From NCBI RefSeq assembly GCF_001544915.2, contig NZ_FCOE02000026.1, positions 1-64,000 on the forward strand: 64,000 nucleotides of DNA. Direction: 5' to 3'. A program made the translations under genes and the position numbers. Source of the stretch: Caballeronia pedi. GTDB lineage: Bacteria > Pseudomonadota > Gammaproteobacteria > Burkholderiales > Burkholderiaceae. The notes below the pieces were generated by a model, which was not told the DNA's origin, searched no databases, and saw only the letters and a program-made list of their open reading frames with translations. Positions 8,172 to 16,510 of the stretch are shown piece by piece. Each line of letters opens with the position of its first letter. Within the stretch, counting starts at the first letter, position 1.

Positions 8172-9005
8172 ATGATCAATGGCAATACCGGACTCATCGC
8201 CCACATCGGCTATCCGACGCACGCTTTCAAGTCGCCGATGATTTACAACCCGTACTTCGAACACGCCGGTGTGAATGCCGTCGTCGTGCCGATGGGCTGC
8301 AAGCCCGAGCATTACGCGGCCTTTCTCCGCTCGATCTTCACGCTCGAAAACATTCGTGGCGCGCTTATCACGATGCCGCACAAGGTGACCACGGTCGGCT
8401 TGCTCGACGACGTCACGCCCACCGTGAAGATCGCCGGATCGTGCAACGCGGTGCGGCGTGCGCAAGACGGGCGGCTCATCGGCGACATGTTCGATGGCGA
8501 AGGCTTCGTGCGCGGCGTGCGCCGCAAAGGATGCCGGCTCGAAGGCGCGCGCGTGCTGGTCGTGGGCTGCGGTGGCGTGGGGTCGGCGATCGCCGCATCG
8601 CTGGCTGCGGCGGGCGTGGCCTGGCTCAGCCTCTTCGATGCGCGAGCCGAATCGGCGCAAGGGCTGAAAGAGCGTCTCACGGCTCACTACCCCAGACTCG
8701 AAGTCACGACGGGCAGCAATGACCCCGCCGGTTACGACCTCGTCGTCAACGCGACCCCGATGGGCATGAACGACGGCGATCCGTTGCCCGTCGATGTAGC
8801 GCGCATCGCGCCGGAGACTTTCGTCGGGGAAGTGGTGATGAAGACCGAAATGACGGCGTTTCTCAAGGCCGTGCAGGCGCGCGGCTGCCGTTTTCAGGTG
8901 GGCTCGGACATGCTGTTCGAGCAGATTCCCGCTTACCTCGAATTCTTCGGCTTTCCAACGACGACGCCTGAAGTGCTGCGCTCGGTCGCGAAGCTGAGCT
9001 ACTGA
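8172..9005 (+). CDS. Shikimate dehydrogenase paralogue (AroE/YdiB/QuiB-like)
   Basis: This 277-residue NAD(P)-dependent enzyme has the AroE two-domain layout: the substrate domain with HAFKSPMIYNPYFE, ITMPHK (catalytic Lys71) and GDMFDGEGF (Asp108), then a Rossmann domain with VLVVGCGGVGSAIAAS at about 128-143 and NATPMGMNDGD. The usual SxS motif at the N-terminus is altered to AFKSP, which suggests quinate or another hydroxy acid as substrate. It is followed within 12 bp by a TIM-barrel gene and then an MFS transporter, and preceded by a divergent LysR gene. This is the intact shikimate-dehydrogenase-like gene of the window; the canonical-looking one at 2310-3141 is frameshifted. Confidence 0.88.
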   Translation: MINGNTGLIAHIGYPTHAFKSPMIYNPYFEHAGVNAVVVPMGCKPEHYAAFLRSIFTLENIRGALITMPHKVTTVGLLDDVTPTVKIAGSCNAVRRAQDGRLIGDMFDGEGFVRGVRRKGCRLEGARVLVVGCGGVGSAIAASLAAAGVAWLSLFDARAESAQGLKERLTAHYPRLEVTTGSNDPAGYDLVVNATPMGMNDGDPLPVDVARIAPETFVGEVVMKTEMTAFLKAVQARGCRFQVGSDMLFEQIPAYLEFFGFPTTTPEVLRSVAKLSY

Positions 9006-9017
9006 CAAGGAGACGAT

Positions 9018-9800
9018 ATGACGACGACACCTCAATTCGGTTGGTGCGGACTACTACAAAACGCTGCATTGATGAAAGACGCTGGTCTCGATTACATCGA
9101 GGCCCAACTGGTGCCGATGAAACTCGAAGACGACGCGGCATTCAGCGATGCCAAAGCGCGCGTCGGCGATTTGCCATTGCCTGCGCACGCGTTCAGCTAT
9201 CTGTTTCCGCACGATGCGCGCATCGTCGGTCCGGAGAAGGACGAGCGTCGCAATCGCGCGTACTTCGATCGGGTGGTGGACCTGTTGACGCTCGCGCGAG
9301 CGCGCGTCGTCGTGCTCGGCAGCGGCTGGACGCGCAACATTCCGGAAGGCTGGACGCAGGCTCAGGCCGAAGATGAATTCCTGACGACGCTCGCATGGTG
9401 CGCCGATGCGTTGCAGGGCAGCGGCGCCACGCTCGTGATCGAGCCGTTGAATCGCAAGGAGTCGAATCTGGTGAATAGCGTCGCCGATGGCGCGCGGCTT
9501 GCAAAATCGTTGAATAGAAATGAAGTGCGCGGCCTTGCGGACTTCTATCACATGGACGAAGAAACCGAGCCGCTCGATGCATTGCGCGAGCACTGCGCAT
9601 GGCTCGCGCACATTCATCTGGCCGACACCGGACGGCTGAATCCGGGCACGGGTTCGTACGACTATCCGACGTTTTTCGGGCATCTCAAAGCGCGCGGCTA
9701 TCAGGGTCTTCTGAGCGCCGAATGCGGTTTCAAGGACGAACCGCTCGCATCGATGCGCGAGAGCGCGGCGTTTCTGCGCGCAGCGTGGGACGCGGCATAA
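9018..9800 (+). CDS. TIM-barrel isomerase/dehydratase (AP endonuclease 2 fold)
   Basis: This 260-residue protein belongs to the xylose isomerase-like TIM-barrel superfamily, which includes hydroxypyruvate isomerase, tagatose epimerases and dehydroshikimate dehydratases. Expected metal ligands are visible: Glu in TLVIEPLNRKE, Asp in GLADFYHMDEE, His in AHIHLADTGR, and Glu in LLSAECGFKDEP. RLNPGTGSYDYPTFFGHLK is the typical segment before the last strand. The gene lies between a shikimate-dehydrogenase paralogue and an MFS transporter, with a GGAG ribosome site before ATG 9018. Context makes a 3-dehydroshikimate dehydratase-like (QuiC/AsbF) reaction attractive, but a sugar epimerase is equally compatible with the sequence. 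Confidence 0.85.
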   Translation: MTTTPQFGWCGLLQNAALMKDAGLDYIEAQLVPMKLEDDAAFSDAKARVGDLPLPAHAFSYLFPHDARIVGPEKDERRNRAYFDRVVDLLTLARARVVVLGSGWTRNIPEGWTQAQAEDEFLTTLAWCADALQGSGATLVIEPLNRKESNLVNSVADGARLAKSLNRNEVRGLADFYHMDEETEPLDALREHCAWLAHIHLADTGRLNPGTGSYDYPTFFGHLKARGYQGLLSAECGFKDEPLASMRESAAFLRAAWDAA

Positions 9801-9832
9801 CGCTGAACCGATTTCACCGGAGGAGACACAAC

Positions 9833-11146
9833 ATGGATATCGCCATCGATGGCGGGACGGCCGCGGACCGCGGAGTTCGCAAGTCGACCAGACGCCTCAT
9901 ACCCTTTCTGCTTTTGATGTACGTGCTCGCGTTTCTGGATCGCGCCAACGTCGGCTTCGCGAAACAGGCGCTGCATGATGTCGTCGGCATATCCGATGCG
10001 GCGTTCGCGTTCGGCGCGAGCATCTTTTTCATCGCCTACGTGCTGCTCGAAATCCCGAGCAATCTCGCGATGCACAAGGTAGGCGCGCGCGCCTGGATGT
10101 GCCGCATCATGGTGACGTGGGGTCTCGTCTCGGCGGCGACGATGTTCGTGCAGGGTTCGGCGAGCTTCTACACGTTGCGCTTCATTCTGGGTGCGTGCGA
10201 AGCGGGCTTCTTTCCCGGCGTGATCCTGTATCTGACCTACTGGTTTCCGGATCGCACCCGTGCGAAGGTCATGGGTCTCTTCTATTTCGGCGCGCCGCTT
10301 GCGTTCATGTTCGGTTCGCCGCTGTCGGGTTATCTCTTGCGCTTCGACGGCATGCTCGGATTGCACGGCTTTCAGTGGATGTTCATGCTCGAAGGACTCG
10401 CAGCGACCGCGGTTGGTGTGTGGGCCTACTTCTATCTCGACGACAAGCCGTCCGATGCCAAGTGGCTTGAAGCCGATGAGAAACGCGAACTGCTTGCCGT
10501 GCTGCAGGCGGAGCAGTCGTCGAAGATTTCACGCGGGCCTCACGGTGTGGCCGCCGCGCTCACGGACAGGACCGTGCTGTACTTCGGCCTGATCTTCTTT
10601 CTCATCCAGATGGGCGTGTCGGTCGTGGTGTTCTATCTTCCGACCTTCGTCGGCAAACTGCTCGGCACCGGGCCGAATGCGCTCGTGGGCTTCGTCGTAG
10701 CGATTCCGTGGACGTGTGCGCTCATCGCGACCTTTGCCGTGCCGAGATGGGCGGCGCGCGGAAACCGGCTGGTGGTCTTCGGCTGCGCGAGCCTGCTGGT
10801 CGCCGCGGTCTCGATGTTCATCTCCGCAGGCGCGTCACCGCTGGTGTCGATGATCGCGTTGTGTCTCGCGGTAGCGGGTCTCTGGGCTGTCCAGCCGATC
10901 TTCTGGTCGATGCTCACGAACTATCTCGGCGGTATGGCGGTGGTCTCGGGCGTCGCGATGGTGAACACGATCGGCAATATCGGCAACTTCGTCTCGCCGA
11001 ACGTGAAGGCATGGGCCGATGCGAGCTTCGGTTCCAGCGTGGCGGGATTGATCCTGCTGAGCGGTGTCGTCGTGCTGGCGGCGCTGCTTTTCATCGGTGC
11101 GCGGCGTTCTTCGACACCGGTGGTTGCGAAGGCCGTTCACACGTGA
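9833..11146 (+). CDS. MFS transporter, anion:cation symporter (ACS) family
   Basis: This 437-residue inner-membrane protein starts at ATG 9833, with GGAGG-like bases eight upstream. The sequence after a short N-tail, RLIPFLLLMYVLAFLDRANV followed by GFAKQ, is the signature first membrane segment of the ACS family (NicT, tartrate and phthalate-type anion porters). It has about twelve hydrophobic segments and the EAGFFPGVILYLTYWFPDRTR motif in segment 4. It is the last gene of the LysR-linked aroE-like/TIM-barrel module, so it probably imports that module's carboxylate substrate. The substrate is inferred only from context. Confidence 0.9.
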   Translation: MDIAIDGGTAADRGVRKSTRRLIPFLLLMYVLAFLDRANVGFAKQALHDVVGISDAAFAFGASIFFIAYVLLEIPSNLAMHKVGARAWMCRIMVTWGLVSAATMFVQGSASFYTLRFILGACEAGFFPGVILYLTYWFPDRTRAKVMGLFYFGAPLAFMFGSPLSGYLLRFDGMLGLHGFQWMFMLEGLAATAVGVWAYFYLDDKPSDAKWLEADEKRELLAVLQAEQSSKISRGPHGVAAALTDRTVLYFGLIFFLIQMGVSVVVFYLPTFVGKLLGTGPNALVGFVVAIPWTCALIATFAVPRWAARGNRLVVFGCASLLVAAVSMFISAGASPLVSMIALCLAVAGLWAVQPIFWSMLTNYLGGMAVVSGVAMVNTIGNIGNFVSPNVKAWADASFGSSVAGLILLSGVVVLAALLFIGARRSSTPVVAKAVHT

Positions 11147-11227
11147 CGCTTGCTTATATAATTCCCCGCGTTCCCGACGGCTTTCGCTTCGCGCCGGAAA
11201 CAGTTCTCAGCCGAAAAGGAATGCGCT

Positions 11228-11842
11228 ATGACTCATTCGTCCCCTGATGAAATCGCACGCCAGCTTGCCTTCCTCGTCGAGCTGGACAAGCTGAAGTCGA
11301 TCATGCGGCAATCGCCGCTGATCGACCGGAGCCGAAAGGAAAACTCTGCAGAGCACTCCTGGCATCTGAGCATGTTCGCGCTCGTTCTCTCATCGCATGC
11401 GAAGGATGTCGACGCACTTCATGTCGTCAAACTTCTGCTCGTTCACGACATCGTAGAGATCGACGCCGGGGATCATCCGATACATTCGACCAGTGGGAGC
11501 GACGCGCTTGTCGAACAAGCTGAACAGCGTGCAGCCGAGCGAATCTTTGGTCTATTGCCCGAACAACAAGGACGTGAAATGCTCGAACTCTGGCGCGAGT
11601 TCGAGGCGGCGCAAACGCCCGAAGCCGTCTTTGCGAAGGCACTGGATCGATTGCAGCCGCTGTTGATCAATACGTTGTCGAACGGTGGAACGTGGACGGA
11701 GAACGGTGTCACGCAACAGCAGGTGATGGAGCGGTACGGACCTGTGATCGCGCGTGGCTCGCCGATTCTGTGGGAAGCAGCAAGCAAACTCGTTAGCGGA
11801 TATTTTGCCGAAGCAGGTCGGGGTCAAGGCGGCCAACGGTAG
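11228..11842 (+). CDS. HD-domain hydrolase (YfbR-like nucleotidase family)
   Basis: This 204-residue protein carries the metal-binding HD signature: His43 in SAEHSWHLSMF and His73-Asp74 in LLLVHDIVEIDAGD, with a later Asp in KALDRLQPLL. This arrangement matches the putative HD-superfamily hydrolases of the YfbR 5'-deoxynucleotidase type, cytosolic phosphohydrolases of nucleotides. AAGGA stands eight bases before ATG 11228. It is monocistronic, between an MFS gene and a long intergenic region, and a hairpin follows 29 bp after the stop. The actual substrate is unknown. Confidence 0.85.
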   Translation: MTHSSPDEIARQLAFLVELDKLKSIMRQSPLIDRSRKENSAEHSWHLSMFALVLSSHAKDVDALHVVKLLLVHDIVEIDAGDHPIHSTSGSDALVEQAEQRAAERIFGLLPEQQGREMLELWREFEAAQTPEAVFAKALDRLQPLLINTLSNGGTWTENGVTQQQVMERYGPVIARGSPILWEAASKLVSGYFAEAGRGQGGQR

Positions 11843-11870
11843 CCATTGATTCCCAGGTCAAGCCCGTAAA

Positions 11871-11909
11871 AGCGTCCCGGATCGCCCGTAGTGGCGATGC
11901 CGGGACGCT
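11871..11909 (+). terminator. Strong hairpin downstream of the HD-domain gene
   Basis: A perfect 10-bp stem, AGCGTCCCGG (11871-11880) with CCGGGACGCT (11900-11909), encloses a second short stem CGCC/GGCG. It begins 29 bp after the HD gene stop and is followed by TCCTTTC, not a full U-run. The position and stability fit a transcription terminator; the weak T-tract makes the intrinsic mechanism uncertain. Confidence 0.6.
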
Positions 11910-12287
11910 GTCCTTTCAAAGACGATTCCGCTATCGACAACCTTTCCTCCAGTTCGTCGCATCATATAATAAGGAAACCGAATCAATGAATTCGAGGGCA
12001 TCGGGTCACTGAAACGGGTCGGCGCTGCAACTGCCGCTTATAAGCCTCTTTCGCGTGTTACGTCCGGGCGCTCGCCTTGCCTCATCTCCTTCCTGCCAGA
12101 TTGACACATCGGGTTTTCACCAATTGTGTTCTCAATGCACTGATTTGAATATCAAATTCATGTCAACAAGCGTGTAGACATGACATGTCGAAAAAAATGT
12201 CGACGATAGTTGTTGACGGAATTTTGACACGGTACATTCGCTGCAAGTCGATACCCCATGCAACATTTCCGAACGCAAGGACGAGCA
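11910..12287. promoter_or_regulatory. Intergenic control region of the amidohydrolase/ABC operon
   Basis: No gene is supported in this AT-richer stretch. It holds two dyads: ATTTGA-ATA-TCAAAT at 12143-12157 and CATGTC-N12-GACATG at 12159-12182, the latter abutting the perfect palindrome GACATGTC at 12182-12189. TTGACA-type hexamers occur at 12101, 12213 (TTGACG) and 12224; TACATT at 12233-12238 could be a -10 element. TATAAT occurs at 11965-11970 without a good -35. The density of symmetric TGTC/GACA words suggests operator sites, possibly for the GntR protein encoded at 21683. Promoter assignment is tentative. Confidence 0.4.
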
Positions 12288-13697
12288 ATGCCGAAAGCAT
12301 TCGATCTGGTGGTTCGAAACGCTCACGTAGCCACGGCCAGTGACACGTTTCGTTCCGACATCGGCATCAAGGATGGCGTGGTCGTGCACCTGGGGCTTTC
12401 ATTGCCCGAGGGTGAGCGCGAGCTGGATGCCAATGGCCGTGTCGTGACGCCCGGCGGCGTCGATGGACACTGCCATCTGGATCAGGTCATTCCGCCTCCG
12501 GCCAGAATGGCCGACGACTTCTTCTCTGGCACGAAATCCGCTGCGTGCGGCGGGACGACCACGGTCATTCCTTTCGCCGCGCAGCAAAAAGGAGCGTCCT
12601 TGCGCGCCGCGGTCGAGGAGTACCACCGCCGAGCCGAAGGACGCGCGACCGTCGATTACGGATTTCATCTGATCGTGGTCGATCCGACGGCGGACGTCGT
12701 CGCGAAAGAACTGCCTCAGTTGATCGAAGAGGGATACACGTCGTTCAAGATTTACATGACTTACGACGACCTCAAGTTGAACGACCGCCAGATGCTCGAC
12801 GTGCTCGCGGCGGCGCGTCGCCATGGGGCGATGACGCTGGTCCACGCGGAAAACTCGGAATGCATCGGGTGGCTGACAGAAAGCCTCGTGAACAACGGGC
12901 TCACGGCGCCGCGCTATCACGCGAATGCTCGACCCATGCTGGTGGAGCGTGAAGCGACGCATCGTGCCATCAGCTTCGCGGAACTCGTCGATGTGCCCAT
13001 TCTCATCGTGCATGTTTCGGGCCGCGAGGCGGTCGAGCAGATTCAATGGGCGCGAAATCGCGGGATGAATATTCTGGCGGAGACCTGTCCGCAGTATCTT
13101 TTCCTGACTGCCGAAGACCTTGGCATCGACGACAGCTATCAGGGTGCGAAGTGTGTATGCAGTCCGCCGCCGCGCGACTCCGCGAATCAGAGCGTCATAT
13201 GGAGAGGGCTGGCGGACGGCACATTCAGCATTCTTTCGTCTGACCACGCCCCCTTTTCCTTCGACGATGAAGCGGGAAAGCACCCCAACGGGGAGCAGGT
13301 TGCGTTTCCCTACATCCCGAACGGCATCCCTGGACTCGAGACACGGCTGCCGCTGCTGTACACCGAAGGTGTTCTGGAGGGACGCATTTCTCTGAACCGG
13401 TTTGTCGAATTGACCGCCACGAATCCCGCGAAGCTTTACGGCCTGCATCCAAGGAAAGGGACGATTGCCATCGGCGCCGATGCAGACCTCGTCATATGGG
13501 ATGAAGTCGAGCGGACATTGACGAATGACATGTTGCATCACGCCGTCGACTACACGCCCTATGAAGGACGCAGAATCCGCGCGTGGCCGGCTTTCACCCT
13601 TTGCCGTGGGAGGGTTGTATGGGACGGAAAGGAATTCACAGGCACGGCGGGCGAGGGCAAGTTTCTGCGCCGCGGACTTCCAACGCTGCGCCGCTGA
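12288..13697 (+). CDS. Cyclic amidohydrolase, dihydropyrimidinase/D-hydantoinase type
   Basis: This 469-residue cytosolic metal-dependent hydrolase would open cyclic amides such as hydantoins, dihydropyrimidines or related lactams. All binuclear-site ligands are visible: His61 and His63 in VDGHCHLDQ, the carboxylated lysine Lys154 in GYTSFKIYMTYDD, His186 in TLVHAENSE, His242 in LIVHVSGRE, and Asp319 in SILSSDHAPF. The C-terminus has ATNPAKLYGLHPRKGTIAIG, standard for the family. The start ATG 12288 is preceded by AAGGACGA. It is the first gene of a long module with a peptide-type ABC importer and a PuuE-like hydrolase. Allantoinase activity is possible; the exact ring substrate is not determined. 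Confidence 0.9.
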   Translation: MPKAFDLVVRNAHVATASDTFRSDIGIKDGVVVHLGLSLPEGERELDANGRVVTPGGVDGHCHLDQVIPPPARMADDFFSGTKSAACGGTTTVIPFAAQQKGASLRAAVEEYHRRAEGRATVDYGFHLIVVDPTADVVAKELPQLIEEGYTSFKIYMTYDDLKLNDRQMLDVLAAARRHGAMTLVHAENSECIGWLTESLVNNGLTAPRYHANARPMLVEREATHRAISFAELVDVPILIVHVSGREAVEQIQWARNRGMNILAETCPQYLFLTAEDLGIDDSYQGAKCVCSPPPRDSANQSVIWRGLADGTFSILSSDHAPFSFDDEAGKHPNGEQVAFPYIPNGIPGLETRLPLLYTEGVLEGRISLNRFVELTATNPAKLYGLHPRKGTIAIGADADLVIWDEVERTLTNDMLHHAVDYTPYEGRRIRAWPAFTLCRGRVVWDGKEFTGTAGEGKFLRRGLPTLRR

Positions 13698-13785
13698 CGT
13701 CAATGAATCGATTTGAATAGCAAGTGGATTAGAAAATAGTTAGCTATACATATCAACGTGATCGATAACTGTACCTGAGGCCAAT

Positions 13786-15420
13786 ATGATGAAAGAAATC
13801 ACAAACGTATCTGCTGATTTACGGTCGAGTCGAATTCCGCTTGGCATCGCGCTGGCGAGCGTGGCCCTTGTCGCGGTGCTCGGTGCCGTCGCACCGGCTC
13901 ACGCCCAGAACAACAATTCGGTGCTGGTGGTAGCCGGTCCGCGTACGCCCGAGTCTCTGGATCAGGAGTACCCGCCGACCGAAGCCAGTCACGAAGCGCG
14001 GCGCAATATCTTCGAGCGGCTTCTGACTTACGAGATGAAGGCTGGCGAAGGTGGCGTCACGGTCGAAAACTTCGACAAGCTCAAGGGCGCGCTGGCCGAG
14101 TCCTGGCAGACGTCACCGGACAAGACGTCCATCACGTTTCACTTGCGAAAGGGCGTGAAGAGCGCGGCAGGCAACACGCTCAACGCGGACGATCTCATGT
14201 GGACATTCGAGCGGGGATGGAACCTGAAGGCAAACTTCCACTGGTACATGACCCAGGTCCTGAAGATTCAGGACTTCAAGTCCGCATTCCAGAAAGTCGA
14301 CGACCAGACCGTAAAGGTTACGCTGCCGAAGCCGTCGCCGCTCATCGAGCGAATCTGGGTCAACAACGACCTCGGCATTCTCGATTCCGTGGAAGCCAAA
14401 AAGCACACCACACCGGAAGACCCTTGGGCCTCGCGCTGGCTGTCGAGTCATTCGGCCTCTTTCGCGCCGTATCAGGTGACGAAATACTCGCCGGGACAAG
14501 AGGTCGTGTATGAAGCGAATCCGAACTACTATCGCGGCGCGGCGAAGATTTCACGGGTGATTTTCCGTGAGATGCCGACTTCGGCCAATCGGCTGGCCGC
14601 ACTGCAGGCGGGCGCGGTGGACGTTGCTGAATGGCTGCCGCCGCGAGAGCTGAACACGCTCTCCAGCATTCCGACGGTGAAGGTCTGGAAGGTGTATGGC
14701 AACTATGTACAGCGCGTGGAAATGAATAACAACACGCCCCCGTTCAACAACGAGAAGGTGCGGCAGGCGCTGAACTATGCCGTGCCTCGCGATGAAATTC
14801 TCAAGTCGATTTTCTATGGCACGGCGCGTCCGACGAAAAGCCCCATCTCGGAGATCTACCCGGCTTATACGGACAAGTACTACGACTACAGCAATAACAT
14901 CGAAAAGGCAAAGGCGCTTCTGAAGGAAGCCGGTTTCGAGAAGGGCTTCAAGACTCAGCTCGGTTACCCGACGGGCGACCAGACTGAAGAGGAGCTCGCA
15001 ATCGTGTTGAAGACCGCCTTCTCGAAGATCGGCGTCGATGTCGAGTTGCAGAAGCTGCCGGCTTCGACGCTCGTCGAGCGATATTCGAAGGGAACGATGC
15101 CCATGTACTTCTTTCGCGATATGGCGATCGTCCCGGACGCGGGATATGTCGCCAATCTCTGGCTCAATAGCGCGTCGCTGATCAATTACTCGCATTACAA
15201 GAATCCGGAAGTCGATCAACTGATCAACGAAAGTCTTTCGTCCACAGACGAGCCGAAGCGCAAGACGCAGATGGAACGGGTGCAGCAACTGGTGATGCAG
15301 CAGGCTCCGTGGGTCTTTCTCATCAATCCCGGATACCAGCTTGCGACGCGAAACAACGTCAAGGGCTACAGCTGGAACACCACGAACGGGAATACCTGGT
15401 ACGACTTCTCGAAAAACTGA
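13786..15420 (+). CDS. ABC transporter periplasmic substrate-binding protein (family 5, DppA/NikA type)
   Basis: This 544-residue protein starts with a clear Sec signal peptide: a basic N-region, a hydrophobic stretch around residues 18-38, then APAHAQ with likely cleavage after AHA. The mature part has family 5 landmarks: ARRNIFERLLTYE, TFHLRKGVKSAAGNTLNADD, ISRVIFREMPTSANRLAALQ and VRQALNYAVPRDEI. Such proteins bind peptides, nickel-chelates or other bulky polar solutes and deliver them to DppBC-type permeases. GAGG lies five bases before ATG 13786 (ATG 13789 is an alternative). The neighbouring amidohydrolase suggests a cyclic amide or ureide ligand instead of ordinary peptides, which is inference. 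Confidence 0.93.
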   Translation: MMKEITNVSADLRSSRIPLGIALASVALVAVLGAVAPAHAQNNNSVLVVAGPRTPESLDQEYPPTEASHEARRNIFERLLTYEMKAGEGGVTVENFDKLKGALAESWQTSPDKTSITFHLRKGVKSAAGNTLNADDLMWTFERGWNLKANFHWYMTQVLKIQDFKSAFQKVDDQTVKVTLPKPSPLIERIWVNNDLGILDSVEAKKHTTPEDPWASRWLSSHSASFAPYQVTKYSPGQEVVYEANPNYYRGAAKISRVIFREMPTSANRLAALQAGAVDVAEWLPPRELNTLSSIPTVKVWKVYGNYVQRVEMNNNTPPFNNEKVRQALNYAVPRDEILKSIFYGTARPTKSPISEIYPAYTDKYYDYSNNIEKAKALLKEAGFEKGFKTQLGYPTGDQTEEELAIVLKTAFSKIGVDVELQKLPASTLVERYSKGTMPMYFFRDMAIVPDAGYVANLWLNSASLINYSHYKNPEVDQLINESLSSTDEPKRKTQMERVQQLVMQQAPWVFLINPGYQLATRNNVKGYSWNTTNGNTWYDFSKN

Positions 15421-15469
15421 TTGACCGGGGCCGCCGGCCCCTCTTCATGTCGATGAAAGTGAGGCAACA

Positions 15470-16510
15470 ATGGCGCTGATATCGTTCTGGCGGTCGATTC
15501 CACGGCCGCTTCGCATCATCCTTGCTCGGCTCGGAACGCTGGTGCCCCAGTTGTTCGGGGTCATGTTCGCGACGTTCCTGCTCGTGCGTCTGCTCCCGGG
15601 CGATCCGGCACTGCTGATGCTCGGGAATATGGCGACGCCCGAAGCCATCGCAGCCCTGCGCGAGAAGCTTCATCTGAATGCGTCGATCTGGTCGCAATTC
15701 GGGGCCTATCTCGACGCGCTCACGCATGGCGATCTAGGGACTTCGATGTTCACATCGAATCCCGTCACGGCCGATCTCTTCCAGCGCGTCCCCGCGACGT
15801 TCGAACTCATCGTGTATTCGATGCTGCTCACCATCGTCATCGGTGTCGGGCTGGCCGTCGTATCGGTGGTGCGTAAAGGTGGCGTGGTCGATCGCATGGG
15901 CAAGGTGTACGGGCTCGCCGCGGGCGCGATTCCGGATTTCTGGGTTGGCCTGCTGCTGATTTATGCGCTCTTTCATATGGCCGGAATCGCGCCGGCTCCA
16001 TTCGGCCGCATCGATACGTTCATCACGCCGCCTCCGACGATAACCGGCTTTTACACGATCGACAGCATCCTGACCGGTAACTGGGTTGCGTTGAGGTCGT
16101 CAGTCTCGCACCTGTTCCTGCCTGTGCTGACCTTGAGCATCGTCAACGCCGGCGGTCTCATGAAACTCAGTCAATCCGTGTTCGAGGATATCTACAAGAG
16201 CGAGTTCATCCGGCATGCGCGAGCATCGGGACTTTCCGAGCGGCGCATCATCCTGAGCGCCTTGCGCAATAGTCTTCCGCCGATCATCACCATGGTCGGG
16301 TTTCTCTTCAGCTTTCTGCTCGGTGCGGCGGTGCTGGTGGAAACGATCTTCGCGTGGGGCGGGCTCGGCCAGTACGCGGTTCAGTCCGTGGTCAACAGCG
16401 ACTATCCGGCGCTTCAAGGCTTCGTGCTCGTGGCCGCAGGTTTCATTCTTCTTGTCTATACGGCCGTGGACGTCATGTATGGACTGGCCGACCCGAGGAT
16501 CGAAATATGA
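15470..16510 (+). CDS. ABC transporter permease, DppB/GsiC type
   Basis: This 346-residue inner-membrane permease has the family N-terminus LGTLVPQLFGVMFATFLLVR then LLPGDPALLMLG, and about six membrane segments. The cytoplasmic EAA coupling loop is visible in HARASGLSERRIILSALRNS. It is the first of two permeases of the importer whose binding protein ends 49 bp upstream. Its stop overlaps the start of the second permease (ATGA at 16507-16510), so the two are translationally coupled. Substrate as for the binding protein. Confidence 0.93.
   Translation: MALISFWRSIPRPLRIILARLGTLVPQLFGVMFATFLLVRLLPGDPALLMLGNMATPEAIAALREKLHLNASIWSQFGAYLDALTHGDLGTSMFTSNPVTADLFQRVPATFELIVYSMLLTIVIGVGLAVVSVVRKGGVVDRMGKVYGLAAGAIPDFWVGLLLIYALFHMAGIAPAPFGRIDTFITPPPTITGFYTIDSILTGNWVALRSSVSHLFLPVLTLSIVNAGGLMKLSQSVFEDIYKSEFIRHARASGLSERRIILSALRNSLPPIITMVGFLFSFLLGAAVLVETIFAWGGLGQYAVQSVVNSDYPALQGFVLVAAGFILLVYTAVDVMYGLADPRIEI

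Noticed and set aside
11965-11970. Perfect TATAAT as a promoter for the amidohydrolase operon
   Set aside because: No acceptable -35 hexamer at 16-18 bp spacing and more than 300 bp from the gene; kept only as a note in the regulatory region.
12132-12389. Small minus-strand frame (85 codons) across the amidohydrolase promoter
   Set aside because: It overlaps the start of a confident gene, has no ribosome site and no family resemblance; the region is better explained as a control region.
12399-13703. Minus-strand frame of 434 codons opposite the cyclic amidohydrolase
   Set aside because: No recognisable domain; the opposite strand contains all five metal ligands of the amidohydrolase.
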